Below, piece after piece: positions 32,206-40,415 of a stretch of DNA of 64,000 nucleotides. The translations under genes were made by a program, and so were the position numbers. Below the pieces are notes generated by a model. The model searched no databases. It saw only the letters and a program-made list of their open reading frames with translations, and was not told the origin of the DNA. Numbering within the stretch: the stretch's first letter is position 1; every line of letters starts with the position of its first letter. Origin of the DNA: Deltaproteobacteria bacterium (GTDB lineage: Bacteria > Desulfobacterota > Binatia > HRBIN30 > CADEER01); the NCBI GenBank assembly GCA_029262455.1, contig JAJCZJ010000086.1, forward strand, positions 62,001 through 126,000, written 5' to 3'.

Positions 32206-34164
32206 GTGTTGCGAAGTGGAGTGGGGCGGGGCGCGGTGGTAGGCGTATGCGCCTACCTGATCGTTCTTTTTGCTGCGCCCGTACAATCCCAGGTTCCCGG
32301 ATGTACGGGAGATTGCGACGGCAGCGGCGATGTCGTCGTCGCCGAGCTGGTGGTGCTGGTGAATATTGCCCTCGGGCGCGCTCCGCTCTCGACCTGCAGT
32401 GCCGGCGATGTCGATGCGAGTGGGCGCGTCGACATCGGCGAGTTGGTCGGTGCGGTGGCTTCGGCCCTGAACGGCTGTGTCTCGACGCCGACCGCAGCTC
32501 CGTCGAGCCCGACACCAAGTGCGTCCGTACCCGCGGTTGCAACCGCCACGGCGAGTCTGTCTCCGACAGGTACTGCAACCGCCACGCCGACGGCTTCGCT
32601 CACACCGACGATGCCTTCCCCGACGGGGACGATTCGAGTCCCGACGAACACCATCACGCCGACCAGTACCAGGACGCTGACGAATACGAGGACGCCGACG
32701 GCCACCAGGACACCGACGAACACGAGGAGCTCGACGCGCACACACACGCCCACGATCACGTGGACTCGTACGTTCTCTCCATCCGCGACACCTTCCGAGA
32801 CCGACACGGCGACTCCGTCGCCGACCGGGACGCGTACGCCGACTCGGACGGAGGGGCGCACGAGAACTCCCACCGTGACGAATACGGCGACTCTCACTCG
32901 GACTCCCACGCCTACCGGAACACGGCCGAACACCGAGACGCCGACCCGTACGGCATCGTTTACACGGACCGGTACGCGTACGCGTACGCCGACGAATACG
33001 AGGCCATTCACGCGAACGCGAACGAATACGCGCACGGTGACTCCGACCCGCACAGCTAGCGGTACCCGGACTCACACGTTCACACGAACCCAGACCACTA
33101 CGAGGACCTCGACGCGGACGCGGACCTCGACCCCCTCTGTTACGAACACGCGAACGCCGACAACTACGCGGACGCCGACGCCGACCCGGACCCCGAGCTC
33201 GACGCGCACAAACACTTCGACGCGAACGGATACGCGCACCCGGACGCCGACCCCGACACCGACGGTGACGCGAACTTTCACGCCGACTCGGACTCATACC
33301 TTCACCCGCACGCCGACGCGAACGCGTACGCCGACCCATACGCAAACCCACACGCATACTGCGACGCCGACGTTTACTCCCACCCAGACGCCGACCGTGA
33401 CCCCGACTCCCGGTCTGGGGACAAGGCGTTTCTCTCTCGACCCGCTGTCGAGTCAGCTCCGCTTGATTCCGGGTTTGACGTTCACCGGAATGGAGGGCTT
33501 CCTCGATCTCACGGTTGGTGAGCCCGACCCCATCACCGGACTGGCTCTGGTGGCGGTTACCGACGCATCGGAGTTCATTTCGATCGAAGTCGGACTCCTG
33601 ACGTTGTGTATCAAGCCAGAGGTGCCGGTAACGAATGCAGGCGTGCTGGCCTGCAATGGTGGGGTGGACCTAGGCGTTACTTCGATCCAAGACCACAATA
33701 TCGGCGAGGTCGGAGTCGATAACTTCACCTCGATGGATTGCACGACGGCCAGCGGGAGGGTCGAGGATGCTAGCTCGCCACATGAGAATGTTTGTAACGG
33801 CCCTGTCTCCGTCGGACCGTCCAATATCCTCGACGCTGGACCAGGTGCACTGCTGTTAGCTCCCGACAGCGATTTTGCGACCGTCGGCCTGCCGGCGACC
33901 GCAAGCGTCGATTTCGGGCCCTGCGATGGGCACGGCCCCGGTGATCCCACTGTTTTCGGTTTTGTCAGCGCCCGTTCGAGGGCAACGATCTTGAATGCCG
34001 GCAACCAGCAGGGCGCCGTACTCGAGCATGATGAGTTCGGGGAGAACTTCTCCTGCGATCAGTGGATGGTCGAGGATGGTCCAGGGCGCATCGTCCTCAG
34101 TGTGCCGGCGGTTGACGGCGGAGCATCGAGTGATCTGATTACGGTCTTTGTCCTCGACGATTGA
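32206..34164 (+). CDS. Secreted protein: N-terminal EF-hand pair, long Pro/Thr linker, unknown C-terminal domain
   Basis: 652 residues from GTG 32206 (AGAGG-like site upstream), which starts right at a signal peptide (G-A-V-V-G-V-C-A-Y-L-I-V-L-F-A-A-P-V-Q-S-Q). ATG 31993 is in frame but would bury it. Residues 33-93 are the Cys-framed EF-hand pair (DCDGSGDVVVAEL, DVDASGRVDIGEL), here at the N-terminus of the mature protein. Residues 95-400 are almost entirely Thr, Pro, Arg and Asn. The final 250 residues form a folded domain beginning R-R-F-S-L-D-P and containing F-T-G-M-E-G-F-L-D-L-T-V-G, several paired cysteines and a V-D-F-G-P-C-D-G-H-G stretch. I cannot assign this domain. Divergent from the copper block. 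Confidence 0.75.
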   Translation: MLRSGVGRGAVVGVCAYLIVLFAAPVQSQVPGCTGDCDGSGDVVVAELVVLVNIALGRAPLSTCSAGDVDASGRVDIGELVGAVASALNGCVSTPTAAPSSPTPSASVPAVATATASLSPTGTATATPTASLTPTMPSPTGTIRVPTNTITPTSTRTLTNTRTPTATRTPTNTRSSTRTHTPTITWTRTFSPSATPSETDTATPSPTGTRTPTRTEGRTRTPTVTNTATLTRTPTPTGTRPNTETPTRTASFTRTGTRTRTPTNTRPFTRTRTNTRTVTPTRTASGTRTHTFTRTQTTTRTSTRTRTSTPSVTNTRTPTTTRTPTPTRTPSSTRTNTSTRTDTRTRTPTPTPTVTRTFTPTRTHTFTRTPTRTRTPTHTQTHTHTATPTFTPTQTPTVTPTPGLGTRRFSLDPLSSQLRLIPGLTFTGMEGFLDLTVGEPDPITGLALVAVTDASEFISIEVGLLTLCIKPEVPVTNAGVLACNGGVDLGVTSIQDHNIGEVGVDNFTSMDCTTASGRVEDASSPHENVCNGPVSVGPSNILDAGPGALLLAPDSDFATVGLPATASVDFGPCDGHGPGDPTVFGFVSARSRATILNAGNQQGAVLEHDEFGENFSCDQWMVEDGPGRIVLSVPAVDGGASSDLITVFVLDD

Positions 34165-34232
34165 GGTTCAGGGCACGGGTTCCTGTCCCGAAGGCCTTTG
34201 TTCCCAGAGCGTAACGGGCTAGTTTCTCGCCT

Positions 34233-34649
34233 ATGGCTGACACGATATTTGCCAAGATCATCGCCGGGGAGGCACCCTGCCACAGGGTCTACGAGGACGA
34301 CCATGTGCTCGCGTTTCTCGATGTCTTTCCGATATGCCGGGGCCATGTTCTAGTCATCCCCAAGGAGCCCGCCGAGCGTTTGGACCAACTGTCTGACGAA
34401 TCGAGTGCAGCGATCGGGCGTGTCCTGCCGCGCTTGTGCCGAGCGGTTGTCGCGGCCACAGGGGCGGTCGATTACAATGTCCTCCAGAACAACGGTGCTC
34501 CGGCTCACCAGGCTGTGATGCACGTGCACTTTCACATTATTCCGAAGTACGCTGATGGCAGCGGCCTCGGAGTTGGGTGGAAGGCTGCGGAGCTCGATCC
34601 GGACGCCGCTCCCGAACTTCTGGCGTCGATCAGCGCAGCGCTGCGCTAA
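34233..34649 (+). CDS. HIT-family nucleotide hydrolase/transferase
   Basis: 138 residues. The family signature is near the C-terminus: H-V-H-F-H-I-I-P, the His triad that attacks the alpha-phosphate of nucleotide conjugates. The N-terminus (T-I-F-A-K-I-I-A-G-E, Y-E-D-D-H-V-L-A-F-L-D) and N-N-G-A-P-A-H-Q are typical of the Hint/HinT branch, which hydrolyses AMP-lysine-type phosphoramidates. Cytosolic. The stop is followed at once by the pseudouridine synthase start. Confidence 0.92.
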   Translation: MADTIFAKIIAGEAPCHRVYEDDHVLAFLDVFPICRGHVLVIPKEPAERLDQLSDESSAAIGRVLPRLCRAVVAATGAVDYNVLQNNGAPAHQAVMHVHFHIIPKYADGSGLGVGWKAAELDPDAAPELLASISAALR

Positions 34650-34650
34650 C

Positions 34651-35433
34651 TTGCCTCCCGTCGCCGAAAACCCGCTGCAGCGGGTCTGTAAGATCATGGC
34701 ATCGCGCGGCCTCTGTAGCCGACGTGAGGCCGAGCGCCTGATCGAGTCGGGACATGTGTCGGTCGACGGCGTGGTCGTCACCGAGCAAGGCTACAAAGCT
34801 AGTTTGGATGCAGTGATCGAGATCGCCGCCGCGGGTCGAGAAGGGCTTGCCGCGACTTTCAGCGTCGCTCTGCACAAGCCGATCGGGTTCGTTTCGACGT
34901 TGCCGCAGGCGGGCCAGCGTGCCGCTGCGCAGCTGATAACCCCGAAGTCGGCATTTCGGGTCGAACCGGCGAGCATCGTGAGACGAGTTTGCGCGCAGGC
35001 AGCGAAACTAGCGGTGGCGGGTCGCTTGGATCGAGCCAGTCGTGGGCTACTCCTGCTCTCCGGTGACGGCGTCGTGGCGCGGGCCCTGATCGGTGGGAAC
35101 CGAGTACCGAAGAGCTACCTCGTCAAGCTTGCAACCGAGGTGACAGACGGCCAGATCGAGCGCCTCAACCGCCCGATGCGCCTCGACGAGCGACGCTTAC
35201 TGCCGATGAAGGTCGAACGCGATGGGCGCGACAGTCTGCGTTTGGAACTCGTCGAGGGGATGAAACACCAGATACGCCGGTGTTGTGGCAAGGTCGGCCT
35301 CGAGGTCGTGGACCTTTTTCGCGATGCGATCGGACCGGTCCGACTCGGCGATCTCCCAGAGGGCGGCTGGCGCTTGCTCGAAACGGGGGAGGTTGATGCG
35401 CTACGGGCAACGGTCGTATCTTCGGAACAATGA
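34651..35433 (+). CDS. Pseudouridine synthase, RsuA/RluB/E/F family
   Basis: About 260 residues. TTG 34651 directly follows the HIT stop and keeps the complete S4 domain (L-Q-R-V-C-K-I-M-A-S-R-G-L-C-S-R-R-E-A-E-R-L-I); ATG 34696 would truncate it. The catalytic aspartate is in A-G-R-L-D-R-A-S-R-G-L-L-L-L. K-S-Y-L-V-K-L and L-V-E-G-M-K-H-Q-I-R-R match the family. It isomerises a specific rRNA uridine; whether 16S (RsuA) or 23S (RluB-like) cannot be told. The segment between the S4 domain and the catalytic motif is somewhat longer than usual. Its TGA overlaps the next ATG (ATGA). Confidence 0.88.
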   Translation: MPPVAENPLQRVCKIMASRGLCSRREAERLIESGHVSVDGVVVTEQGYKASLDAVIEIAAAGREGLAATFSVALHKPIGFVSTLPQAGQRAAAQLITPKSAFRVEPASIVRRVCAQAAKLAVAGRLDRASRGLLLLSGDGVVARALIGGNRVPKSYLVKLATEVTDGQIERLNRPMRLDERRLLPMKVERDGRDSLRLELVEGMKHQIRRCCGKVGLEVVDLFRDAIGPVRLGDLPEGGWRLLETGEVDALRATVVSSEQ

Positions 35434-36617
35434 ATGATCCAACATTTCAGGGTACTGACTATTACGACATCGAAGAGCTGCTATCCGAAGAGGAGCGACT
35501 GGCCCGCGATACTGCGCGCAGTTTCGTCGAAGGAGAGTACCTGCCGGTCGTCACCGAGCATTTTCGAAACAGTACTTTTCCTGTCGATTTGGCCGCCAAG
35601 GTTGGCGAGCTGGGCTTCTTTGGTTCGAACCTGCCGACCGAGTACGGTTGCGCAGGGTTGAACAATGTCGCCTATGGCCTGATCAACCAAGAGCTCGAGC
35701 GCGGCGATTCTGGCCTTCGCTCATTCGTCAGCGTGCAGTCGGGCCTGGTGATGTATCCGATCTTCGCCTTTGGGTCCGAGGAGCAGAAACGCAATTGGCT
35801 ACCGAGATTGGCCAGTGGCGCGGCGCTTGGCTGCTTTGGTCTGACGGAGCCGGACTTCGGGTCGAATCCGTCAGGGATGCTGACACGGGCGGAGCCGGTC
35901 GCCGATGGCTACAAGATCAACGGGGTGAAGCGGTGGATTACCAACGGCGACGTTGCTGACGTCGCTCTAGTCTGGGCGAAGGTGCCCGATGGTGAGCGAA
36001 TGACAGTGCGCGGATTCCTCGTCGAGAAGGGCACTCCGGGTTTCACGACGCGCGAGATGGAGGGTAAGTTCAGTCTTCGGGCGTCCATTACGTCCGAGCT
36101 GTTCCTCGAAGACTGTGTTGTTCCTGCCGATGCCGTGTTGCCCGGCGTTGACACCATGAGGGGGCCGTTGTCTTGCCTAACGCAAGCGCGCTACGGCATC
36201 TCTTGGGGCGCTCTGGGCGCTGCGCAAGCGTGTTATGAGTGTGCCCGGGACTACGCGCGCGAGCGAATCATGTTCGCCAAACCGATTGCCGGTTATCAGC
36301 TCGTGCAGGCCAAGCTGGTACGGATGATTACCGAGATCACCAAGGGGCAGCTCCTTTGTCTGCGCCTCGGGCGCCTGAAGGACAGTGGTCGTATGCGTTC
36401 GGAACAAGTCAGCATGGCGAAAATGAACAATGTGTCGAACGCTCTCGATATCGCGCGCATGGCCCGCGATATTCTCGGGGCCAACGGTATTATCGACGAA
36501 TATCCGGTAATTCGTCACATGCTGAACCTGGAGACGGTCAACACGTACGAGGGCACAGAGGACGTGCACCGCCTGATTATCGGCAAGGATATTACCGGCT
36601 GGGACGCGTTTGGTTAG
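35430..36617 (+). CDS. Glutaryl-CoA dehydrogenase-like acyl-CoA dehydrogenase
   Basis: 395 residues, complete acyl-CoA dehydrogenase fold. FAD/substrate motifs: G-C-F-G-L-T-E-P-D-F-G-S-N-P, K-R-W-I-T-N-G, and the C-terminal N-T-Y-E-G-T-E-D-V-H-R-L-I-I-G-K-D-I-T-G. The glutamate in T-Y-E-G-T is the catalytic base. The last motif and overall length fit the glutaryl-CoA dehydrogenase branch (oxidation and decarboxylation to crotonyl-CoA in Lys/Trp breakdown). Assignment within the superfamily is by pattern only. Translationally coupled to the pseudouridine synthase by ATGA. Its TAG overlaps the stop of the converging CorC-like gene. Confidence 0.82.
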   Translation: MNDPTFQGTDYYDIEELLSEEERLARDTARSFVEGEYLPVVTEHFRNSTFPVDLAAKVGELGFFGSNLPTEYGCAGLNNVAYGLINQELERGDSGLRSFVSVQSGLVMYPIFAFGSEEQKRNWLPRLASGAALGCFGLTEPDFGSNPSGMLTRAEPVADGYKINGVKRWITNGDVADVALVWAKVPDGERMTVRGFLVEKGTPGFTTREMEGKFSLRASITSELFLEDCVVPADAVLPGVDTMRGPLSCLTQARYGISWGALGAAQACYECARDYARERIMFAKPIAGYQLVQAKLVRMITEITKGQLLCLRLGRLKDSGRMRSEQVSMAKMNNVSNALDIARMARDILGANGIIDEYPVIRHMLNLETVNTYEGTEDVHRLIIGKDITGWDAFG

Positions 36618-37924
36618 TCGCGCGTGCCGGTGCGACCCAGCGCTGATGGCGTTCCGTCGGCGTCCGAATCGGGGTCGTCGCGTTTCAAGACCTGCACTTG
36701 GTTGACCCGATTGCGGGTCAGGTCGGTCACGACGATCTCGTATCCAGGAATGTGCGCCGACTCACCGCGGCGGGGGACGCGTCCGAGCGAGTTGAAGACG
36801 ATGCCGGCCAGGGTGTCGCCCTGATCGGTCTCGATTTGCTCGCCGGTTTCCCGGTTGAAGTCGGTGACCTTGATGCGCGCCAAGGCTTGGTAGCGCCCAT
36901 CGGCGACATGGCGGATGCTCTCGAGTTCGTGCCGGTCAAACTCATCGCGAATCTCGCCGACGAGTTCTTCCAGAATATCTTCTTGGGTCACCAGCCCTTG
37001 CGTAACGCCGAACTCATCTTGGACGATCGCGAGGTGAACGAAGACCCGTTGCATCTCGGCGAGAAGGTCGAGGATCGGTTTCTTCTCGGGGATCTTGAGC
37101 GTGGGCTTGAGGATCCTGTGGAGATCCGAGTCTGGATCGTTGCGAACCAAGTCGATTACGTCTTTCAAGTGGGCGACGCCTAGGATCTTGTCGATCTCAT
37201 CCTCGTAGATCGGAACCCGCGTGTAGCCCTCTTTGAGGATTTCATCGAGTACCTGGGCCGGAAGAGTCGTCACCGGATAGGCGACGATTTCGGTGCGCTG
37301 CACCATGATCTCCTCGGCGGTCATATCGGCTGCACGGGCAGCTGCGCCGATGATGCCCACGGGAGTCCCGGGGTCGCCGTATTCGTCGGCCGTTTCGCGA
37401 GCTAGGCGCATGAGCTCTGCGTTGCCATCGAAAGCGGAAGCGTCCGAGCCGCGAGCGTAGCGTCGGACCATTGGTTCGATCAGCCGGTCGTAGACCGCGT
37501 GTAGGGGCCATAGTGCGCGATGAAACAGGTAGAGCGGTAAGGCAACCAGATAGGAAATGCGACGTGGATGACGGGCCGCGATGGCTTTGGGGAACACCTC
37601 GCAAACGAGAAATACCGTAAACGTCATCACGATGGTCGAGACGGTGATGCCCCAACGTGGACCGAGTGCCGCGACCGCCAGCGCCGAAGCGATCGAGGCG
37701 CCGAGGATGTTTGCAATATTGTTTCCGAGCAGGATCGTGACCAGTAGGCGTGAGGTATTCTTGAGCAGGTCTCGGGTCGCCACTGCGCCGGGGCTGTGCG
37801 CTTCTCGTACATCACGATCGAGATCGTGACGGCGAATGCGCAGGAGGGCGGTCTCGCTGCCAGAAAAGAATGCCGAGAGAACCAGGCAGGCGACGACGAA
37901 GAGAAGATAGGCGAGGACTTCCAT
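36614..37924 (-). CDS. CorC/HlyC (CNNM-type) membrane protein with CBS pair
   Basis: 436 residues. The N-terminal DUF21 domain (about 1-180) has helices starting A-Y-L-L-F-V-V-A-C-L-V-L-S-A-F-F-S-G-S-E-T-A-L and V-T-I-L-L-G-N-N-I-A-N-I. A CBS pair follows (I-M-V-Q-R-T-E-I-V-A, Y-T-R-V-P-I-Y-E, L-G-V-A-H-L-K-D, I-V-Q-D-E-F-G-V-T-Q-G-L-V-T-Q-E-D). The CorC/HlyC C-terminal domain has Y-Q-A-L-A-R and G-D-T-L-A-G-I-V-F-N-S-L-G-R-V-P. Family members are implicated in Mg2+/Co2+ efflux; the haemolysin name is historical. Divergent from fabF. Confidence 0.9.
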   Translation of the reverse strand: MEVLAYLLFVVACLVLSAFFSGSETALLRIRRHDLDRDVREAHSPGAVATRDLLKNTSRLLVTILLGNNIANILGASIASALAVAALGPRWGITVSTIVMTFTVFLVCEVFPKAIAARHPRRISYLVALPLYLFHRALWPLHAVYDRLIEPMVRRYARGSDASAFDGNAELMRLARETADEYGDPGTPVGIIGAAARAADMTAEEIMVQRTEIVAYPVTTLPAQVLDEILKEGYTRVPIYEDEIDKILGVAHLKDVIDLVRNDPDSDLHRILKPTLKIPEKKPILDLLAEMQRVFVHLAIVQDEFGVTQGLVTQEDILEELVGEIRDEFDRHELESIRHVADGRYQALARIKVTDFNRETGEQIETDQGDTLAGIVFNSLGRVPRRGESAHIPGYEIVVTDLTRNRVNQVQVLKRDDPDSDADGTPSALGRTGTRD

Positions 37925-37930
37925 CGATAA

Positions 37931-37982
37931 CCGGCTAGCCGGCAGTCCTGTTCGTGTTGTCTGTAAGCGCCTGCTGGCGCTT
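37931..37982. other. Two perfect palindromes between corC-like gene and fabF
   Basis: CCGGCTAGCCGG (37931-37942) is a 12-bp perfect palindrome seven bases from the CorC-like start. AAGCGCC-TGCT-GGCGCTT (37965-37982) is a 7-bp-stem hairpin. Both sit in the divergent promoter region and could be operators. The remaining sequence up to fabF shows no gene. Confidence 0.5.
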
Positions 37983-38202
37983 CGGAGGGTCTGGTTCGCT
38001 GTTCACAGCAACCAAACGTTACAGTTGTCGAGAGGTTTCGGCAATAGTGGAATACCGAGGTTTTTTCGCCCAGGAGCTCAGGGCCTTGAAGCCGCGGTTT
38101 AGTGGCGCGGCCCTCGCATGCAGCGATAATTCGGCAAATCCTAGGAAAGTGCGCACTTTGCTCGGGTTGACCGTCTTCGGGGGGTCACGTATCGGTCATG
38201 CT

Positions 38203-39450
38203 ATGGCATTGTTGCAGCGCCGTGTGGTGGTGACCGGTATCGGTATCGTCAGCCCGATCGGCGCGAACGCGGCTGCCAATTGGGATGCGATGACCCACGG
38301 TCGGTCGGGGATTGGGCCGATTACCCTGTTTGACGCCGAGGACAATGCGGTTCGGATTGCGGGCGAAGTCTCCGAATTCGATCCGGCGCAATACTTCGAG
38401 AAGAAGCACATCAAAAAAGTCGACCGCTTTGCCCAATTCGCGGTGGCTGCGGCGCAGATGGCGTTGGACGATTCGGGATTCGAAATTTCCGACGACAACG
38501 CCGACAAGGTTGGAGTCGTGGTCGGCGTCGGGATGGGTGGAGTCACTACGATCGAGCAGGTGACCGCGGCGTACTACCGCGACGGCGTGACTCGTATATC
38601 GCCGTTCTTTATCCCTCGGGTGATTGGCAACATGGCGCCTGGCCAGATCGCGATTCGCTTCGGCTGCCGCGGTGTGAACTACGCGCCGACGAGTGCCTGT
38701 GCCTCCGGCGGCCACGGAATCGGCGAGGCGTTTCGTCTGGTCCAGTCGGGTCAGCAAGACGCGGTCCTCGCGGGTGGGGCTGAGGCTGCCATAACTCCGC
38801 TAACGGTTGGCGGATTTGCTGCGATGCGCGCTCTGTCGACCCGGAATGATGAGCCACAGCGGGCGAGTCGTCCCTTTGACGCTAGCCGGGACGGGTTCGT
38901 CATGGGAGAAGGTTCCGGAATCCTAGTGGTCGAGTCGCTGGATAGCGCCACCGCCAGGGGCGCCCGGATCTACGCGGAAATTGTTGGGTACGGGGCGAAC
39001 GGCGATGCGTATCACATGACCTCGCCAGCTCCTGATGGTCGGGGGGCTGCATATTGCATGCAGCTGGCGTTGCGCGATGGTGAAACGAATCCCGATGAGG
39101 TTGGGTACATCAACGCGCACGGGACCTCGACGCCTTACAACGACACGAATGAGACGGCTGCCATCAAAACCGTGTTCGGCGATCGAGCGCGATCGTTGGC
39201 GGTGAGTTCGACAAAATCGATGACCGGCCACCTACTCGGAGGGGCCGGTGGTATTGAAGCGGTGTATACAGTCCTGGCACTGCATTACGGCGTTCTGCCG
39301 CCGACGATCAACTACGAAAACATCGACCCCGAGTGCGACCTCGATTACGTGCCGAACACTGCGAGAGATCATCAAGTGTCGGTTGCGTTATCGAATTCCT
39401 TCGGCTTTGGCGGGACGAATGTTTCTCTCGCCTTCCGATCGCATTCCTGA
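38203..39450 (+). CDS. fabF: Beta-ketoacyl-ACP synthase II
   Basis: 415 residues, standard for FabF. ATG 38203 begins the usual R-R-V-V-V-T-G-I-G; earlier in-frame codons give an unnatural extension. The Cys-His-His triad is complete: Cys in T-S-A-C-A-S-G-G, His in N-A-H-G-T-S-T-P, and His in S-M-T-G-H-L-L-G-G-A-G. The C-terminal glycine loop is S-F-G-F-G-G-T-N. It elongates acyl-ACP by condensation with malonyl-ACP. No acpP, fabD or fabG gene is nearby, so it may be a second copy or part of a dispersed pathway. Two ArsA-like ATPases follow closely. Confidence 0.93.
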   Translation: MALLQRRVVVTGIGIVSPIGANAAANWDAMTHGRSGIGPITLFDAEDNAVRIAGEVSEFDPAQYFEKKHIKKVDRFAQFAVAAAQMALDDSGFEISDDNADKVGVVVGVGMGGVTTIEQVTAAYYRDGVTRISPFFIPRVIGNMAPGQIAIRFGCRGVNYAPTSACASGGHGIGEAFRLVQSGQQDAVLAGGAEAAITPLTVGGFAAMRALSTRNDEPQRASRPFDASRDGFVMGEGSGILVVESLDSATARGARIYAEIVGYGANGDAYHMTSPAPDGRGAAYCMQLALRDGETNPDEVGYINAHGTSTPYNDTNETAAIKTVFGDRARSLAVSSTKSMTGHLLGGAGGIEAVYTVLALHYGVLPPTINYENIDPECDLDYVPNTARDHQVSVALSNSFGFGGTNVSLAFRSHS

Positions 39451-39473
39451 GCGAGGCGCTGGCCGGGACTTTC

Positions 39474-40415
39474 GTGCTCTTTGATCGACAGCTCATTTTC
39501 GTCGTCGGCAAAGGGGGCGTCGGCAAGACGACTGTCTCGTGTGCGTTGGCTCTGGCTGCGGCGCGGGCGGGGAAGCGGGTGCTGCTCTGTGAAGTGGATG
39601 GCGTCTCCCGCGCTGCACAACTTCTGGAGGTTGAGCCGGCAGCGCCTGGAGTTGCCGGGCCAGTCGTTGATGGCGTTTCCGTCATGGGTATTGAAGGTTC
39701 GGCTGCCTTGGTCGAGTACCTCGGTATGGTCATCCCGGTGCGTCGTTTTCTGCAAACCGTGACCAAGAGTGAAATCTACCAATACTTCGTCGCGGCGGCG
39801 CCCGGTCTCAAGGAGCTGATGACAATCGGCAAGATTTGGTTCGAAGCGCAACGAATAGACAAGCGCAGCGGCAAAGCCCTGTGGGACCTTGTCATCGTCG
39901 ATTCGCCGGCCACCGGGCACGGGCTGCAGTATTTGCGTATGCCGCAGGCTGCGCGGGACGCATTCGGTGCTGGGCTCGTGCGTCGTGAAGCCGATAAGGT
40001 CGTCTCTCTCCTCCAGGACCCGCGGCAAACTGCTGTTCATCTCGTCACGACAGCTGAGGAGATGCCGGTCAATGAGACCGTCACGATGGAACAGCGTGTG
40101 CGCGAAGAACTCGCAATGCCCCTGGGGTCGTTGTTCGTCAATCGACTCCACTTGGAGCGATTTCGCCCTAGCGATATCGAATTGCTGGAGAAGGCTGCGC
40201 GGCGAAGTCGGAGGCCGGAGGTCAAGCAAACTCTCGGGGCTGTGGCCAAGCGCGCCCGCGAAGAGTCGGGCTGGACCACGCTCAATCGCCAACATCTCCG
40301 TCACCTCGGGGCGGCGGGGAAATTGCCCAGAGTCGATCTTCCCTTCGTATTCTCGGAAGAATTCGCCAAGCAGCAACTCTTGGAACTGGTCGACGTGATC
40401 GAGGCGGCAGCATGA
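39474..40415 (+). CDS. ArsA/Get3-like ATPase, first of a pair
   Basis: About 313 residues from GTG 39474, which places L-F-D-R-Q-L-I-F-V-V before the P-loop G-K-G-G-V-G-K-T-T, a deviant Walker A with the signature lysine. Also visible: L-L-C-E-V-D-G for the second strand, and D-L-V-I-V-D-S-P-A-T-G-H-G as the Walker B/switch II region, with P-A-T-G-H instead of the P-T-G-H of arsenite ATPases. No arsenite-binding Cys pattern. Overlaps the second ATPase by ATGA, so the two are made together. Likely role is chaperoning or delivery of membrane proteins or other cargo; this is inferred from the fold. Confidence 0.82.
   Translation: MLFDRQLIFVVGKGGVGKTTVSCALALAAARAGKRVLLCEVDGVSRAAQLLEVEPAAPGVAGPVVDGVSVMGIEGSAALVEYLGMVIPVRRFLQTVTKSEIYQYFVAAAPGLKELMTIGKIWFEAQRIDKRSGKALWDLVIVDSPATGHGLQYLRMPQAARDAFGAGLVRREADKVVSLLQDPRQTAVHLVTTAEEMPVNETVTMEQRVREELAMPLGSLFVNRLHLERFRPSDIELLEKAARRSRRPEVKQTLGAVAKRAREESGWTTLNRQHLRHLGAAGKLPRVDLPFVFSEEFAKQQLLELVDVIEAAA

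Noticed and set aside
32002-33357. Long Arg-rich minus-strand frame and an Asp/His-rich plus-strand frame (32100-33059)
   Set aside because: Both are shadows of the low-complexity linker of the gene at 32206-34164.
38167-38195. TTGACC-17-TATCGG as a fabF promoter
   Set aside because: The -10 is weak and lies only seven bases from the start codon; more likely chance.
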